Shown: in pieces, positions 1 through 5,641 of the stretch | How the letters are laid out: the number at the start of each line of letters is the position of its first letter | Position numbering within the stretch: the stretch's first letter is position 1 | Assembly: GCA_903825615.1 (NCBI GenBank) | Contig: CAIKBK010000097.1 | Coordinates: forward strand, 1-6,580 | Reading direction: 5' to 3' | Length of the DNA: 6,580 nt | From: Candidatus Vogelbacteria bacterium | GTDB lineage: Bacteria > Patescibacteriota > Minisyncoccia > Phycocordibacterales > XYD1-FULL-46-19 | Program-made: the position numbers and the translations under genes | Notes under the pieces: model-generated | What the model saw: only the letters and a program-made list of their open reading frames with translations | The model's database searches: none | What the model was told of the DNA's origin: nothing

Positions 1-52
1 ATTCATAAAATAATTAATAACCTAAGTAATAATTGATATGATTATAACACCC

Positions 53-81
53 TTCACAATTTAGCAAAGTTTTGTTATATT
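53..81 (+). promoter_or_regulatory. Sigma70-type promoter of the tandem tRNA-Ala genes
   Basis: A -35 box TTCACA (53-58, five of six matches to TTGACA) is separated by exactly 17 nt from a -10 box TATATT (76-81, five of six matches to TATAAT). The predicted start point is about 88-89, leaving only a few leader nucleotides before the first tRNA at 93. Boxes, spacing and position all agree. The rest of 1-92 is AT-rich with no gene visible. Confidence 0.72.
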
Positions 82-92
82 ATCAAACATCG

Positions 93-165
93 GGGCCATT
101 AGCTCACTTGGTAGAGCGCTTCCATGGCATGGAAGAGGTAAGCGGTTCGATCCCGCTATGGTCCA
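93..165 (+). tRNA. tRNA-Ala, anticodon GGC (126-128)
   Basis: A complete cloverleaf can be drawn by hand. The acceptor stem is 93-99 with 158-164, the D arm has GCTC (102-105) with GAGC, the anticodon stem is 119-123 with 131-135 around loop ATGGCAT, and the T arm is 141-145 with 153-157 around loop TTCGATC. The anticodon GGC reads alanine GCC/GCU codons. The acceptor stem carries the G3:U70 wobble pair (G95-T162), the classic alanyl-tRNA synthetase identity element. The discriminator is A165. The next bases are CTA and not CCA, so the CCA tail is not encoded and must be added by a nucleotidyltransferase. It shares the D-arm region and much of the acceptor and T stems with the next tRNA, so the two look like tandem paralogues transcribed together. 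Confidence 0.95.
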
Positions 166-172
166 CTAGCAA
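159..172 (+). repeat. att-like direct repeat, copy 1 (3' end of tRNA-Ala GGC)
   Basis: The last seven bases of the first tRNA plus seven following bases match 2680-2693 at 12 of 14 positions, including nine identical bases TGGTCCACT (159-167). tRNA 3' ends are common integration sites, so this could be one side of an insertion. The repeat is short and a chance match cannot be excluded. Confidence 0.3.
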
Positions 173-176
173 TCAA

Positions 177-252
177 GGGCCCTTAGCTCATCTGGTAGAG
201 CGCCTGCTTTGCAAGCAGGAGGCAAGCGGTCCGAGTCCGCTAGGGTCCACCA
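177..252 (+). tRNA. tRNA-Ala, anticodon TGC (210-212), with encoded CCA
   Basis: The acceptor stem is 177-183 with 242-248, the D arm is GCTC/GAGC, the anticodon stem CCTGC/GCAGG (203-207 with 215-219) closes loop TTTGCAA, and the T stem is AGCGG/CCGCT (225-229 with 237-241). The anticodon TGC reads GCA/GCG/GCU alanine codons. G3:U70 (G179-T246) is present, as expected for alanine. Unlike its neighbour, the CCA tail is encoded (250-252) after discriminator A249. The T loop reads TCCGAGT, so position 55, nearly always U (modified to pseudouridine), is C here. All other landmarks are normal, so the gene is probably functional. It starts 11 nt after the first tRNA and is presumably cotranscribed with it. 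Confidence 0.93.
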
Positions 253-297
253 AATATTTCTAAATAATAATTCCTAAAATCTTTCTTATAACAAAAC

Positions 298-335
298 AGC
301 CACCGTATGTGCAAAACTACACACATACGACGGCT
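298..335 (-). terminator. Stem-loop terminator between the tRNAs and the MutS-like gene
   Basis: An 8-bp perfect stem (304-311 with 322-329, CGTATGTG/CACATACG) closes a 10-nt loop. It is extended by a 2x2 AC/AC internal loop and a further 4-bp GC-rich stem (298-301 with 332-335, AGCC/GGCT). Read on the minus strand, the structure is followed by GTTTTGTT, a reasonable U-rich tract, and it lies about 30 nt past the stop codon of the minus-strand gene. On the plus strand the following bases (TTGCTCCTC) are a poor U tract, so any termination of the tRNA transcript here would be weaker. Confidence 0.65.
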
Positions 336-364
336 TTGCTCCTCAAGGGAGTGTACCTCTTAGT

Positions 365-2434
365 TCAGTTGCCGATTGGCACCAGGAATTTGTTGACCCC
401 CAGCTTCTCAGCCAAGGCGTCTGCTCCGCCAGTGCCTATTCCCGACTGGATGCGATGATCCATACTGACTTGGAAGCACAGCGCGTTCATATCGCTTTCG
501 GCTTTCTCCGCGAGACTGGTGATTTGTGTGGAGAAGACGACGCTGCAACCGGAGTTTGCCAGCGTGGACAGAATTCTCTCACCGAGGATGAGACCAGACG
601 ACTCCTGTGTGCCAGTGCCGACCTCGTCCAAGAAGACGACAATTCCGTTCTCCGAGGACTTCTGGACCGCTTCAAGCACTCTCCCGGTCTTCTTGAGCAT
701 AAGCTCGAGGGTAGAACCCTCTCCTCTCTCCAGAAAGACCATGCCAAGTGTGCTCTTAACGTTTAGCGCCATGTTCTGGCAGAACCACGGGAGGCCAGAC
801 TGAATGATCCAGATGGCGTCGAGAATGGCCTCTTCGATGGCGGTTTTTCCGCCAGCGTTCTGGCCAGTCAGTCCAATCATCCGGCCATTGAGTGGAGCCA
901 GCGCGGTGATCGGTACCAGACCAGCCGATGTGATCTTCTCGTCCTCCACACCTCTTCCGATAAGGTGAACCGGAAAAAGCTCATTGAAGGAAACCACGTG
1001 CTCGGAGTGTTGCAGGATCGTTGGGAACTGAAGTGGCAATTTCCACTCCCGCGACTTCTTCATCAGGCACTCGACAGCTTCCGCGATCTCTTTGAGTTCC
1101 GCGATCCTTGAGGCCACGAAGGCTCGGTATTGTTCGGTGTACTGGCACCGGTCCGCGAACTGCCAAGTTTGCCGTAAGCCTTCGACCGAACTCCACCCGA
1201 ACCGTTGCCGGATCGCGTCGTAGTTTTCGTTGACGGCGATACCTTCACCCAAGAGTTCAGGGAATTTATCCCACAGAAAACTCAGGAATCCAAGGGAAAA
1301 CGTCGTCTGGCGCTCTCTTCGGGCAGTGGTCTCGGCCAACCCCTTGTTCTGGGCGACGATTTTGCGCAACTCGGCTTTCGAGTAGCCCAGATAGTCTGAA
1401 CCGATGACCGGCGACGAAGAACGCAGTTCCTTTTCGCGTTTCGCCATCTCCTCCTTGCTTTCTCCAGAATATTGGGGCGATCTTAGTCTCGACTGGAAGT
1501 CGACGACTCGGACCACCAGTTTGTTTTCCTGATAGCGGAAATAGAGGTTGACTTCGGCCATATCGAGCGAGTCGAGGGCATTTTTCAAACCAGAGGTGAA
1601 GGTGTTCTTGGCAAAGTCCACCAGCGCCTCGGTCAACTCCTTGGGCATTTTGGTGATCAACAGGTCGTGGTAGCGATTTTGTTCGCGCCAGTGATCAATC
1701 GGTTTGAGCAGGAATTCTGCGAGAAGGTTGATTCCCAACCCGCGCACAATTCCCTTCTTCAGCCAGTTGGGCCGATGCACCGCGCCACACATTCCGGCGA
1801 GGTGATACGAAGCCTTCTGGTACCCGAATACCCTTGAGTCCACGACCTCCCACGCATCCTTTCCGTGGTAGCTATCTTTATAGTACCCGTTGAAACTGAG
1901 GCGAATCGTGCCATGGAAGAACGTCCCGCGTTCAAGCTCAACGCCCATTTCCTTGGCCAGGGTACCTTCCATAGCCTCGACCCTTGCGATGGTCTCCGTC
2001 AAGAACTGGCGGAAATCCGCAATTTCTGTGGGAAGGACACCATCGCCAAAAAGGCCGATGAGTTCATGCATCTTCCCGTGGAACCAGTTGTGGCCGGTTT
2101 TGGGGTCAACCCAAAGGTCGTTGAGGAATTCCTGCCCGCTTGCCGAGAACCGTGCATGGCTTGCGACGGCCTCGGTGTTGCAAGAAAGGAAGTTCCTAAA
2201 CCTCGGGTTCTCCATGAGGAACTTCGCCGTCCTTTGCCGGCGGAGAACCTCTTCTCGGTCTCGTGTTCCGAACGAGTTGAGAAAACTCTTGCTCAGTCGG
2301 TCGAGCCCGAGTTTCTCCACAAGCTCAGTCTGCTTGAAGTCGCCGGGGTTAACCAACGAAATCAAAGGTGCCTTCTTGTCCCAGAAGCGAATCTTTGGGA
2401 ATTCCGTCCCAATCGGTTTGGTTGCCGTTTTCAT
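365..2434 (-). CDS. Divergent MutS-family ATPase (core/clamp plus ATPase domain only)
   Basis: This 689-aa protein belongs to the MutS superfamily of DNA-binding ABC-type ATPases. Numbered from the ATG, the C-terminal ATPase domain shows a Walker A motif GQNAGGKT (524-531; MutS usually has GPNMGGKST), a Walker B VVFLDEVGTGT (599-609) with D603/E604, and an STQITSLAE segment (635-643) where MutS normally has a THYHEL-like H-loop, so the histidine is replaced by glutamine. The N-terminal ~500 residues are mostly helical, with a MutS-core-like segment (DREEVLRRQRTAKF, about 59-72). No FxE mismatch-recognition domain I is visible, and the protein ends soon after the ATPase, so there is no MutS2-type Smr nuclease. 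I choose ATG at 2434 because AAGGAG lies 9 nt upstream. A TTG at 2503 would add 23 residues but has no ribosome binding site. GC is about 55-58% in sampled lines, far above the neighbours. A role in mismatch repair, recombination or other DNA processing is uncertain. Confidence 0.85.
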   Translation of the reverse strand: MKTATKPIGTEFPKIRFWDKKAPLISLVNPGDFKQTELVEKLGLDRLSKSFLNSFGTRDREEVLRRQRTAKFLMENPRFRNFLSCNTEAVASHARFSASGQEFLNDLWVDPKTGHNWFHGKMHELIGLFGDGVLPTEIADFRQFLTETIARVEAMEGTLAKEMGVELERGTFFHGTIRLSFNGYYKDSYHGKDAWEVVDSRVFGYQKASYHLAGMCGAVHRPNWLKKGIVRGLGINLLAEFLLKPIDHWREQNRYHDLLITKMPKELTEALVDFAKNTFTSGLKNALDSLDMAEVNLYFRYQENKLVVRVVDFQSRLRSPQYSGESKEEMAKREKELRSSSPVIGSDYLGYSKAELRKIVAQNKGLAETTARRERQTTFSLGFLSFLWDKFPELLGEGIAVNENYDAIRQRFGWSSVEGLRQTWQFADRCQYTEQYRAFVASRIAELKEIAEAVECLMKKSREWKLPLQFPTILQHSEHVVSFNELFPVHLIGRGVEDEKITSAGLVPITALAPLNGRMIGLTGQNAGGKTAIEEAILDAIWIIQSGLPWFCQNMALNVKSTLGMVFLERGEGSTLELMLKKTGRVLEAVQKSSENGIVVFLDEVGTGTQESSGLILGERILSTLANSGCSVVFSTQITSLAEKAESDMNALCFQVSMDHRIQSGIGTGGADALAEKLGVNKFLVPIGN

Positions 2435-2443
2435 GTGCCGTCT

Positions 2444-2449
2444 CTCCTT
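2444..2449 (-). promoter_or_regulatory. Ribosome binding site AAGGAG deciding the MutS-like start
   Basis: On the minus strand AAGGAG is followed by 9 nt and then the ATG at 2434-2432. It is the only strong Shine-Dalgarno sequence seen before any gene in the window, and it argues for the ATG over the TTG 69 nt upstream. Confidence 0.7.
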
Positions 2450-2531
2450 CTCTGTTTTTCTGTCGAAAAACCTGTGGTTGAATTTCACGAATCTATCTGA
2501 CAACTAACTGTTAAATCAACGAACTATACTA

Positions 2532-2551
2532 ACCGAGTCAAAAGACTCGGT
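2532..2551. repeat. Perfect 20-bp inverted repeat / stem-loop
   Basis: ACCGAGTC (2532-2539), loop AAAA, GACTCGGT (2544-2551): eight perfect pairs in an otherwise AT-rich intergenic region. It lies just downstream of the candidate minus-strand promoter, so it would form a hairpin at the very 5' end of the MutS-like transcript, or could serve as an operator. Neither strand has a convincing T tract right after it (plus TAATTT-like at 2551, minus TAGTATAG), so an intrinsic terminator is less likely. Confidence 0.6.
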
Positions 2552-2564
2552 AATTTCCATGCTA

Positions 2565-2593
2565 ATACTGTCTAATTTTTGCAATAATGTCAA
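2565..2593 (-). promoter_or_regulatory. Candidate promoter of the MutS-like gene
   Basis: On the minus strand there is an exact TTGACA (2593-2588), followed after 17 nt by CAGTAT (2570-2565), or after 18 nt by AGTATT. The -35 box is perfect but either -10 box is poor (three of six). The predicted start would be near 2557, giving a leader of about 120 nt that begins with the inverted repeat at 2532-2551. Confidence 0.4.
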
Positions 2594-2679
2594 GAGTACG
2601 TAATGGTTCAATTTTATCATCTCTCAATTGCCACCACCCCTTCAATTCTGTTACAATTAGATTTCAATTAACCAAGTTC

Positions 2680-2693
2680 TGGTCCACTGGTAA
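2680..2693 (+). repeat. att-like direct repeat, copy 2
   Basis: TGGTCCACT (2680-2688) is identical to the 3' end of tRNA-Ala(GGC) plus two bases, and 12 of 14 bases match over 2680-2693. It is in direct orientation and lies beyond the 5' end of the MutS-like gene, so the two copies bracket the second tRNA and that gene. It also overlaps the -35 region of the candidate downstream promoter. Confidence 0.3.
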
Positions 2694-2716
2694 GCAGGTA
2701 GATATAGTATTATAAT
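2688..2716 (+). promoter_or_regulatory. Candidate promoter of the right-hand operon
   Basis: A perfect -10 box TATAAT (2711-2716) lies 33 nt before the first operon gene. The best-spaced -35 (TGGTAA, 2688-2693, 17-nt spacer) matches only three of six positions. The start point would be near 2722, giving a leader of under 30 nt without a Shine-Dalgarno sequence. The same box is part of the palindrome ATTATAAT, so it also reads as TATAAT on the minus strand. Confidence 0.5.
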
Positions 2717-2749
2717 TACACTTAAATTATTAATTAACGTCTAAATTTT

Positions 2750-3775
2750 ATGAAAACTATTGTTATTTCAAAAAAGAAGCTGGTAATTATCGTTATTGTT
2801 ATTGCTGTTTTGATATTCTTAGGGGCAGTTGTCCTATCCTCGCTTTCTTCGGCGAGAAACAAAATGGGGTTTGGGTCTAGTTCTGAGACCGCCATTCAGG
2901 CACCAAATATTGCCACCGATGATTATTCGGCCACCACAATGATGGAGTCTCCTCCATATTACGACGGCGGGCAACCAAATATTACTGACACTCGTGAGTT
3001 TTTGAAGACCAACTATTCCTCCACGATTAAAACTCGTAACGTTGCTGATATGACTAGAGATGTCAAAAATGCGATTGCGGGAGCCGACGGTCGGATCGAT
3101 AATTTCTACAGCTCCGAAAAAAGCAGCCGAATAAGTTTTGTTGTGGCCAAAAGTAAGTTTGAAGCTTTCAGGTCGGAGATAGAGAGCCTGACTTATGCAA
3201 AATTATATACCGAGAGTGTTTCGTCCCAGAACTTGCTTAGTCAAAAACAACAAATTGAGGAGCAAACCTCAAACGTTCTGAGCTCCTTGGCCAATTTACA
3301 AAAACAAAAAGAGGATCTCGGTCTTCGTCATACTCAAAGTGTTGGTGTGATAAACAGAGAAATTGCTCGAATTCAAGCCGAATTGGTTGATGTTCGGTTA
3401 AATATCTCTAACGAGACAGACGCTTCGGTGATTGCCTTATTGAGAAATCAAGAGAGCTCTTTGCTCGGACAAGAAACCGTTCAAAGACAAAAATTAAACA
3501 CAGAAAATAGTAATTATTCCGCTCAGAGCAAGAATCTCCAAAACTTAATTGCCAACGAGAATAATAATTTAACCAATGTCGGTAAACGAGACACTCAGTT
3601 TACGGATAATATTGAGACCGTAACCGGGAGCATCTCTATCAATTGGGTAAGTTTGTGGCAATTGGCCAAGATTTACTCTCCAATTTCGCCAATTATTGTT
3701 ATTATAATTTTGGTCATAATCGCTTGGATTCTCCTCCGTCGCCAGGGTTATCTCCCTAAAATTATCTTACAGTAA
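2750..3775 (+). CDS. DUF4349-like membrane protein with coiled coil
   Basis: A 341-aa protein with a basic N-terminus (KKK at 8-10), one hydrophobic segment at about 11-32, a long soluble region, and a second membrane segment at about 311-330 followed by RR. Residues ~92-155 resemble the DUF4349 fold: a TRDVKNAIAGADGRI stretch (102-116), where family members usually have a conserved GG, then the strand and FEAF helix at 127-147. Residues ~158-275 are Gln/Asn/Leu-rich and probably a long coiled-coil hairpin. Both ends are likely in the membrane with the middle outside. There is no lipobox cysteine. DUF4349 proteins are envelope-associated and of unknown function. Starts at ATG with no Shine-Dalgarno sequence, and is first in a tight operon, ending 2 nt before the next gene. 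Confidence 0.7.
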   Translation: MKTIVISKKKLVIIVIVIAVLIFLGAVVLSSLSSARNKMGFGSSSETAIQAPNIATDDYSATTMMESPPYYDGGQPNITDTREFLKTNYSSTIKTRNVADMTRDVKNAIAGADGRIDNFYSSEKSSRISFVVAKSKFEAFRSEIESLTYAKLYTESVSSQNLLSQKQQIEEQTSNVLSSLANLQKQKEDLGLRHTQSVGVINREIARIQAELVDVRLNISNETDASVIALLRNQESSLLGQETVQRQKLNTENSNYSAQSKNLQNLIANENNNLTNVGKRDTQFTDNIETVTGSISINWVSLWQLAKIYSPISPIIVIIILVIIAWILLRRQGYLPKIILQ

Positions 3776-3777
3776 TT

Positions 3778-3999
3778 ATGCTGAAGGAATTCTTTATCAA
3801 AAAGATGCTCAAGAGCAAAGGAGTGTCGGCTGAGCAAATTGACCCTTTATTGGAAATTATCAAGAAGAATCCGGCGCTCTTCCAAAAAATTGCGGCTGAA
3901 GTTCAAGAGAAATTGAAAAAAGGCGGTGACCAAACGCAGGTTACTATGGCCGTGATGCAGAAGTATCAGTCTGAACTCCGTCAGATTTTTCCCAAGTAA
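3778..3999 (+). CDS. Small helical protein of unknown function
   Basis: A 73-aa, Lys/Gln-rich protein predicted by eye to be almost all helix: an amphipathic basic start (MLKEFFIKKMLKSKG), a helix around 18-30, another at about 32-48, then DQTQVTMAVMQKYQSELRQI. It has no membrane segment, signal peptide or cysteines, so it is presumably cytosolic. I do not recognise a named family with confidence, although similarly sized proteins with this style of N-terminus occur in Parcubacteria-like genomes (from memory, not searched). It is tucked between the DUF4349-like gene (2 nt before) and the peptidase-like gene (3 nt after), which supports it being real and cotranscribed. The opposite-strand reading frame over it is a shadow. 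Confidence 0.75.
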   Translation: MLKEFFIKKMLKSKGVSAEQIDPLLEIIKKNPALFQKIAAEVQEKLKKGGDQTQVTMAVMQKYQSELRQIFPK

Positions 4000-4002
4000 A
4001 AC

Positions 4003-4509
4003 ATGAAAAAAATTCTCCTCGACGTCAAACCTTTCCAAGAAACGCTCCACGCTGGGATGTGTGGGCCGGCTTCTTTGAAGATTGTGCTGGGTTATTATGG
4101 CGTTGATAAAAGTGAAGCCGAGCTTGCTCAATTAACTGATTGGGACCCAAATTTAGGCGTCAGCAATGAAAATATCGCCAAGGCGGCTCAGTCGCTCGGC
4201 TTTACAGTGGAAATAAAAAATGAAAGTAGTTTTGCTGATATAGAAAAATGGCTAATCAAAGGGGTACCTCTTGTTGTAGATTGGTTTACCCGAGGGCGAC
4301 CAGATTATGATGATTCGGAGGTGGCTGAAGGGCACTCCTCGGTGGTTATTGGTCTAGATGATGATTATGTTTATCTGCAAGATCCCGAAATTGGCGGCCT
4401 ACGCAAAATTACTCGCGCTAATTTCCTAAAAGTTTGGTTTGATTTTCTCGGTGAACAGATCAAAGCCGATGAATTGGTTATTCGTCAGACTCTGGCGATA
4501 TATAAATAA
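4003..4509 (+). CDS. C39-like papain-fold cysteine peptidase
   Basis: A 168-aa protein with the layout of the peptidase C39-like family: Gln12 as possible oxyanion residue, the nucleophile motif MCGPASL with Cys20 heading a long helix, His111 in EGHSSVVIGL, and Asp127 in YLQDPEIGG. The Cys-His-Asp triad therefore appears complete. There is no signal peptide, membrane segment or ABC exporter domain, so this is a stand-alone, probably cytosolic enzyme and not a bacteriocin-processing transporter. Its substrate is unknown. In C39 exporters the domain cleaves double-glycine leaders, but no leader-peptide gene is visible here. It starts 3 nt after the small helical gene, and a YchF gene follows 9 nt later. 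The ATG has only an A-rich stretch in front of it. Confidence 0.8.
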   Translation: MKKILLDVKPFQETLHAGMCGPASLKIVLGYYGVDKSEAELAQLTDWDPNLGVSNENIAKAAQSLGFTVEIKNESSFADIEKWLIKGVPLVVDWFTRGRPDYDDSEVAEGHSSVVIGLDDDYVYLQDPEIGGLRKITRANFLKVWFDFLGEQIKADELVIRQTLAIYK

Positions 4510-4518
4510 AAAACTGTC

Positions 4519-5634
4519 ATGCCTTCCCTTGCTATCGGTATTGTTGGTCTGCCAAACGTCGGGAAATCGACGCTGTTTAATGCCCTTACACAAAAAGGGG
4601 TGCCAGCCGAGAATTACCCTTTCTGCACCATTGATCCAGCCGTGGGGATTGTGGCCGTGCCCGACGAGCGAGTTGAGATTCTCACCAATTTTTCTAAATC
4701 AGCTAAGAAGATACCGGCCGCGATTGAGTTTGTTGATATTGCGGGTTTGGTTAAGGGCGCCTCGGCTGGTGAGGGTTTGGGTAATCAATTTCTCTCGCAT
4801 ATTCGCGAAGTAGACGCTATTGCTGAGGTGGTGCGGATTTATGAGGATTCTAACATTACCCACGTCTCAAATAAGATAGACCCGATAGATGATATCGAAA
4901 CTATTAATCTGGAATTAATTTTGGCTGATGAACAGATGGTGAGTAAAAGAGTTGCTAATTTAGCCCATGATGTTAAGCGGGGTCACAAACCAGCGATTGC
5001 TGAGAGTGCTGTTTTAGAAAAGATAGAAGAAGTTTTGAAAAAAGGCCAGATGGCGAGCACTGTTATTCTTGAAGACGAAGAGGCGAAGATTTTGAAGGGT
5101 CTGCATTTATTGTCGGCCAAGCCTATTTTATATGTCTTAAATAAGAAAGCTGGAGCCAAAATGGCCGACGTGGACAGAGTTATAGAGTATATTAAAAAAG
5201 TTACTGTGCCCTCCGAAGCCTTTGGCGTAGGAGGGGGTGCGAATTACGTTATTGTTGATGCCAAGATCGAAGGGGAGTTGTCTGAATTAGAAACAGGGGA
5301 CAAAGAAGTCTTCAAAAAGGAGTTGGGTGTCGAAGACGACGGTATCAATGATTTGATCAAAGAGAGCTATAAGATGCTTGGACTGATTACTTTTCTCACT
5401 ACGGGCGAAGATGAGACCCGCGCTTGGACGATAAAAAAAGATTCGACTGCGCCGGTGGCCGGTACCGCTATCCATACCGACTTCTACGATAAGTTTATCA
5501 AGGCTGAAGTCATCAATTGGCAAGACTTAGTCAAGGCTGGTTCTTACGGCAAGGCTCGAGAGCTTGGCCTTGTTCGCACTGAAGGTAAGGAGTATATTGT
5601 CAAAGATGGTGATGTTATTGAATTTAAAATATAA
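4519..5634 (+). CDS. ychF: Redox-regulated ribosome-associated P-loop ATPase YchF
   Basis: A 371-aa protein matching YchF/OLA1 over its full length (E. coli protein 363 aa). The G1 P-loop GLPNVGKST (10-18), the family-specific G3 DIAGLVKGAS (73-82) followed by GEGLGNQFL, the coiled-coil insert (~130-200), and the C-terminal TGS domain (~288-371, with RAWT, AIHTDF and IVKDGDVIEF) are all present. YchF binds ribosomes, prefers ATP to GTP, and is linked to translation and stress control. The G4 position reads NKKA (208-211) where bacterial YchF usually has NxxE, a change in the nucleotide-specificity loop. It is normally next to pth in many bacteria but here sits between a peptidase and an HD hydrolase. 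ATG start, no Shine-Dalgarno sequence, TAA stop, 7 nt before the next gene. Confidence 0.97.
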   Translation: MPSLAIGIVGLPNVGKSTLFNALTQKGVPAENYPFCTIDPAVGIVAVPDERVEILTNFSKSAKKIPAAIEFVDIAGLVKGASAGEGLGNQFLSHIREVDAIAEVVRIYEDSNITHVSNKIDPIDDIETINLELILADEQMVSKRVANLAHDVKRGHKPAIAESAVLEKIEEVLKKGQMASTVILEDEEAKILKGLHLLSAKPILYVLNKKAGAKMADVDRVIEYIKKVTVPSEAFGVGGGANYVIVDAKIEGELSELETGDKEVFKKELGVEDDGINDLIKESYKMLGLITFLTTGEDETRAWTIKKDSTAPVAGTAIHTDFYDKFIKAEVINWQDLVKAGSYGKARELGLVRTEGKEYIVKDGDVIEFKI

Positions 5635-5641
5635 ATAAAAA

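Noticed and set aside
72..263. 63-aa plus-strand open frame with repeated LAHLVER segments
   Set aside because: It is translation through the two tandem tRNA-Ala genes; the repeat reflects tRNA similarity.
338..351. Small hairpin CTCC/GGAG just after the MutS-like stop codon
   Set aside because: Only four pairs with no U tract; the stronger stem-loop at 298-335 explains termination.
455..1399. Several 64-103 aa plus-strand and alternate minus-strand frames
   Set aside because: All lie inside the MutS-like gene, have low-complexity compositions and no ribosome binding site or domain.
1865..2507. Two long plus-strand frames (211 and 205 aa) opposite the MutS-like gene
   Set aside because: They are antisense shadows in high-GC sequence, overlapping each other and a gene with clear ATPase motifs, with no recognisable domain.
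2750..2865. Pilin-like N-terminus (hydrophobic stretch followed by SSLSSARNK)
   Set aside because: This resembles type IV pilins of CPR bacteria, but no prepilin peptidase site (GFTLIE-like) is present, and the C-terminal membrane segment and coiled coil fit DUF4349 better.
4003..4509. Bacteriocin export/processing system based on the C39-like peptidase
   Set aside because: There is no ABC transporter, membrane domain or double-glycine leader peptide nearby, and the enzyme is a stand-alone soluble domain.
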